A stretch of 7,718 nucleotides of DNA, taken from Deltaproteobacteria bacterium UBA6106. GTDB taxonomy: Bacteria; Desulfobacterota; Syntrophorhabdia; Syntrophorhabdales; Syntrophorhabdaceae. The notes below the pieces were generated by a model that was not told the DNA's origin, made no database searches, and saw only the letters and a program-made list of their open reading frames with translations. The translations under genes and the position numbers were made by a program. The DNA lies in assembly GCA_002428485.1 (NCBI GenBank), contig DIWM01000021.1, forward strand, positions 1-7,718. The letters run 5' to 3'. Shown here piece after piece: positions 5,451 to 7,718 of the stretch (positions are counted from its first letter, which is position 1; the number at the start of each line of letters is the position of its first letter).

Positions 5451-6278
5451 TTATCTGATCCCCAGGACTGCCTCTGCGTTCCTCCAGAGTATCTTCTCTT
5501 TCGCCGAATCAGCTATTTCCAGGCCGCGCACCTTGTCAATCTGTCCCTTGATGTCCGCCATGCCCGGCCAGTCGGTTCCGAATATGAACCGATCCTGGTA
5601 CCTGTCGAAGTTGGGAAAATATCTGAGGAGTTTCCTGACCGGTATGCCGGCAATCCCCACATACATGCTCCTGTGCCTCGTGATGAGCCAGCTCGCGCGG
5701 TCGTACCAGAAAGACCTGCCGCCGTGCTCCATGACGATCGCAAGATCGGGGAACGCATCCGCCACATCGTCGAGCAGCAAGGGATCGGCATATTTTATCC
5801 GTGATCCCCTGAAGGCCGATATTCCTGTATGGAACATAACGGGGGCCTTTGCGGATTGCGCCACTTCATAGAATGGAAAAAGCTTCTCATCGTTCGGATA
5901 AAAATGCGCATAGGAGGGGATAAGTTTAAAACCCTTCATGCCGAGGTTCTTCAGTGCGTTCTCGGCCTGCACGCCGTACGGCGTCTCGTCATAGAGGCAT
6001 ATGGCCCCGAAGGGGATCAATTCTTTATGGCCCCCGCAGAACTCTGCCGTGTACTCATTGGTCACGACACCGGATGTCACCGGGTTATATTCGGCGAGCA
6101 TGACAGTCCGGCCTATGCCCTGGGATTGAAAAAAAGAGATCACCCCTTCCGGCGTGATGTTCTTTCCGAATCTTTCGATGTATGCGGGGTTGTGCTCTTC
6201 GAAGAATTCCGTCACCCACGGGGTCCAGTTTTCAACTGTACCGATGTGGGCATGAAAATCAATGACCTTGCTCAACAT
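5451..6278 (-). CDS. Amidohydrolase-2 family metal-dependent hydrolase/decarboxylase
   Basis: The 275-aa protein shows the TIM-barrel amidohydrolase-2 pattern: N-terminal VIDFHAHIG with metal ligands H9 and H11, K118 in KGFKL, H150 in VMFHTGIS, H185 in VMEHGG and D236 in FIFGTDWPG. The length fits the family, which includes ACMSD-type decarboxylases and hydrolases of ring or lactone substrates; the substrate cannot be read from sequence. It should be cytoplasmic, with no signal peptide. An in-frame TAG lies just upstream, so ATG 6278 is the earliest possible start. There is no clear Shine-Dalgarno, and an extended -10 candidate ends 9 nt before the ATG. A strong terminator separates it from the mvhD gene, so it is probably transcribed alone. 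Any metabolic link with the Hdr genes, such as degradation of an aromatic or cyclic acid, is speculation. Confidence 0.88.
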   Translation of the reverse strand: MLSKVIDFHAHIGTVENWTPWVTEFFEEHNPAYIERFGKNITPEGVISFFQSQGIGRTVMLAEYNPVTSGVVTNEYTAEFCGGHKELIPFGAICLYDETPYGVQAENALKNLGMKGFKLIPSYAHFYPNDEKLFPFYEVAQSAKAPVMFHTGISAFRGSRIKYADPLLLDDVADAFPDLAIVMEHGGRSFWYDRASWLITRHRSMYVGIAGIPVRKLLRYFPNFDRYQDRFIFGTDWPGMADIKGQIDKVRGLEIADSAKEKILWRNAEAVLGIR

Positions 6279-6287
6279 ACCAGGGGC

Positions 6288-6296
6288 ATTCTACCA
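6288..6296 (-). promoter_or_regulatory. Extended -10 promoter candidate of the amidohydrolase gene
   Basis: The minus strand reads TGGTAGAAT, a TGn-extended -10 with TAGAAT (5/6). No good -35 box is present at 16-18 nt. It lies downstream of the terminator and 9 nt from the ATG, so the transcript would have only about a 2-3 nt leader. Confidence 0.4.
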
Positions 6297-6318
6297 CAGA
6301 GCTCCACGAAAGCAAATG

Positions 6319-6348
6319 AAAAGGCCCCGCTTTTTTGCGGGGCCTTTG
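6319..6348 (-). terminator. Strong intrinsic terminator after the hdrA-mvhD pair
   Basis: AAAGGCCCCGC (6320-6330) and GCGGGGCCTTT (6337-6347) form a perfect 11-bp, G+C-rich stem with a 6-nt loop. On the minus strand the stem ends in a run of four T, followed by CATTTG. It lies 25 nt after the MvhD stop codon and isolates the amidohydrolase gene. Confidence 0.9.
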
Positions 6349-6372
6349 ATTCAACGCTATAGTTATGCCGCT

Positions 6373-7227
6373 TCAGGCAACTTCCTTTTCCTTCCCCTTT
6401 CTGATCACGGCCCTTTGGCCTTCGGGAAGCGGCGGCGGAACGGCCTCGCCGACGAGCTTCGTCACGGCGCGGAATTTGGGAGGACAGACCTCAAAGCATG
6501 TCCCGCACTTTATGCATTTCTCCTGGTCAATAATGTGAACCTGACCCTTGGCGCTTATGATCGCCTCTACAGGACATCTCCTTGCGCAGGTCATGCACGC
6601 CTGGCACTTCTCCGGGTCAATGTAGTAGGAGGCTACCTCGTTGAATAACTGATCAACCTCTTCTCTGGTGAAGACCTCTTCATACTTCTCATATTCTTCA
6701 TGGCTTTCGAGGCGCGTTGTCAGCTTCTCCCGTTTCGCTATCTTAAAATAGGGGATCAGTTTTGTGACTTCTGCGAGCTTGGCACTCAATGTATCCTGGT
6801 CCATCCCTTCGCCTTTGCCGAGCGGCCCTATCTCCTTTACCTTCCTGACAAAATCGTTGACGCTTTCGACAAAAACGTTTGCCTCGGCACCGGACATGAA
6901 TCTCATCCTCAGCCTTTCCGGGTTAAGCCCCATATGCTCAAGTATTCTCCGGTAGAGAAGGACCATGTTGAACGTATGAAAGTTCCCGTGCGTAACATAA
7001 TTGCATTCGCCAAGATGGCAGGCTCCGATAAATACCCCATCTATTCCCTTTGAAAAGGCCCTGAGTATAAATTCCGGATCGACTCTGCCGGAACACATGA
7101 CGCGAATAATTCTCATTTCAGTTGTATATTGCAGTCTGGAAACTCCAGCCAGGTCAGCAGCTCCGTACGCTCACCAGTTGCATGCGAAGCCTAATACTCT
7201 CGGTTTGAACTTAGATCCTGAACTCAT
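6373..7227 (-). CDS. mvhD: Selenocysteine-containing MvhD/FrhD-type delta subunit fused to a 2[4Fe-4S] ferredoxin
   Basis: Reading through one in-frame TGA gives 284 aa. The start is ATG 7227-7225 behind AAAGGAGGT. Residues 1-37 (RVLGFACNW-U-AYGAADLAGVSRLQY) match the MvhD N-terminus, where the motif is normally CNWC; U19 replaces its second Cys. The domain goes on with RIIRVMCSGRVDP (C45), GACHLGEC (C70, C75) and a helical region, consistent with a [2Fe-2S] site held by Cys/Sec. A charged linker (about 135-200) leads to CxxCxxCxxxCP twice (C208-C218, C238-C248), a bacterial ferredoxin with two [4Fe-4S] clusters. MvhD-type subunits pass electrons between a hydrogenase, formate dehydrogenase or NADH module and HdrA; the hdrA gene lies 33 nt upstream. 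Sec is known in methanogen VhuD. A start at 7116 would give a 247-aa product lacking the Sec and C16. A nonsense mutation is the alternative, much less likely. Confidence 0.88.
7136..7148 (-). promoter_or_regulatory. Candidate bacterial SECIS hairpin
   Basis: The mRNA reads CUGGA-GUU-UCCAG: a perfect 5-bp stem with a 3-nt loop whose first base is G. Bulging one A allows three more pairs below (G-C, G-U, U-G). The loop G is 28 nt after the UGA, inside the 16-37 nt window described for bacterial SECIS elements. The structure is small, and folding is judged by eye. Confidence 0.6.
7171..7173 (-). other. UGA read as selenocysteine (Sec19 of MvhD)
   Basis: The codon sits in CNW-TGA-AYGAADLAG, exactly at the second Cys of the MvhD CNWC motif. 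The frame is family-like before and after it, there is no nearby frameshift, and a single base change (TGC/TGT to TGA) separates it from Cys. SelB/SelC genes are not in the window. Confidence 0.85.
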
Positions 7228-7235
7228 GCGTTTCC

Positions 7236-7244
7236 ACCTCCTTT
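7236..7244 (-). promoter_or_regulatory. Near-perfect Shine-Dalgarno that fixes the MvhD start
   Basis: AAAGGAGGT lies 8 nt before ATG 7227. It is the strongest ribosome binding site in the window and would be pointless if translation began at 7116. It also shows that the sequence before the TGA is translated. Confidence 0.85.
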
Positions 7245-7260
7245 GTTCGTAATCCCGGCT

Positions 7261-7718
7261 CTATTCACCGGCCGCCGCATCGATCTGCCCGATAATATCT
7301 TCTTCCGGGACTGTTACATCGACCTCGGCCAACAGCTCTTCATCGGTATAATGCTTCAGCGAAATAGCCCCTGTGGGACATTTTGAGTTGCAGAGGCCAT
7401 CCCCTTTACAGAGAACAGGGTTTATCGTCGCCTTCTTTCCCTGTTTTGTATCGTAAAGATCCAGAGCGCCGTAGGCGCACACCTCAACGCACGCCCCGCA
7501 CCCCATGCACCTCTTCTCATCGATCTCGCAGACAGAGCCTGAGGCTACGACGATATCATTTGAGAGAAGCGTCAATGCCCGGCCTGCAGCCCCGTAAGCC
7601 TGGTTGACCGTCTCCTGTATAAACTTCGGATAGTGGGCCAGTCCGCAGAGGTAGACGCCGTCCGTCGCAAACTCGACAGGTCTCAATTTGACATGGGCCT
7701 CCTTGAAGAAGCCGTCCA
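7261..7718 (-). CDS. hdrA: HdrA-like heterodisulfide reductase subunit A, C-terminal part (5' end off the right edge)
   Basis: The frame is open from the right edge to the TAG at 7263-7261, giving 151 aa. It starts DGFFKEAHVKLRPVEFATDG, then VYLCGLAHYPK, the highly conserved end of the HdrA flavin (thioredoxin-reductase-like) domain, followed by INQAYGAA-like helices. A two-cluster ferredoxin domain follows: CMGCGACVEVC (CxxCxxCxxxC), then CKGDGLCNSKCP, in which the usual second Cys is Asp. An acidic tail (VPEEDIIGQIDAAAGE) closes the protein. HdrA is the FAD subunit of electron-bifurcating Hdr complexes. The MvhD-ferredoxin subunit that would feed it is encoded next, 33 nt away, in the same operon. 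The FAD-binding Rossmann part and any further subunits lie beyond the window, and other Hdr-like complexes are possible. Confidence 0.92.
   Translation of the reverse strand, partial: DGFFKEAHVKLRPVEFATDGVYLCGLAHYPKFIQETVNQAYGAAGRALTLLSNDIVVASGSVCEIDEKRCMGCGACVEVCAYGALDLYDTKQGKKATINPVLCKGDGLCNSKCPTGAISLKHYTDEELLAEVDVTVPEEDIIGQIDAAAGE

Noticed and set aside
6373..7116. A 247-aa MvhD-ferredoxin starting at ATG 7116
   Set aside because: It has no ribosome binding site and lacks the conserved N-terminal CNW(C/U) motif; family-like sequence continues upstream through the TGA to a strong Shine-Dalgarno and ATG at 7227.

Overview
The window carries seven protein-coding genes, all on the minus strand, in two blocks separated by an intergenic stretch of about 560 bp rich in inverted repeats. 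The content suggests a strictly anaerobic bacterium that uses selenocysteine and sigma-54. HdrA/MvhD electron-transfer genes together with Liv-type transport and NtrC-type control would fit a Desulfobacterota/Syntrophorhabdales-like lineage. That placement is inference from gene content only; there is no rRNA or marker gene here.

Right block (about 7718 to 5451, read leftward). The C-terminal part of an HdrA-like flavoprotein/ferredoxin subunit enters from the right edge. After 33 nt comes an MvhD-ferredoxin fusion. Its reading frame contains an in-frame TGA at 7171-7173, exactly where the family has the second Cys of its CNWC motif. A very strong ribosome binding site, an ATG at 7227, uninterrupted family-like sequence on both sides of the TGA and a hairpin at bacterial SECIS distance make selenocysteine by far the best reading. 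A simple caller would start this gene at 7116 and lose the first 37 residues, including a cluster ligand. A strong intrinsic terminator (6319-6348) closes the pair. An amidohydrolase-2 family hydrolase follows (6278-5451), with its own extended -10 candidate almost touching the start codon.

Middle (4893-5450). I see no gene here. It holds a ~200 bp element with 39-nt inverted arms, nested inside a second, decayed pair of inverted repeats, plus two small hairpins. It looks like a non-autonomous or structural repeat.

Left block (4892 to 1). A soluble NtrB-type histidine kinase and an NtrC-type sigma-54 response regulator overlap by ATGA. They are followed by a 58-aa stand-alone Fis-type helix-turn-helix protein that is easily missed. 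Next are a Liv-type periplasmic substrate-binding protein gene, frameshifted near 1131, and the start of a LivH-type permease running off the left edge. Sequences matching -24/-12 sigma-54 promoters lie before the small HTH gene (1974-1990) and before the transporter (1608-1624). The second also has a one-mismatch IHF-like site and phased TTTCA/TGAAA half-sites upstream, the usual layout of an enhancer-dependent promoter. The simplest model is that the kinase senses a cytoplasmic signal, the regulator activates the uptake operon, and the small HTH protein modulates the same sites.
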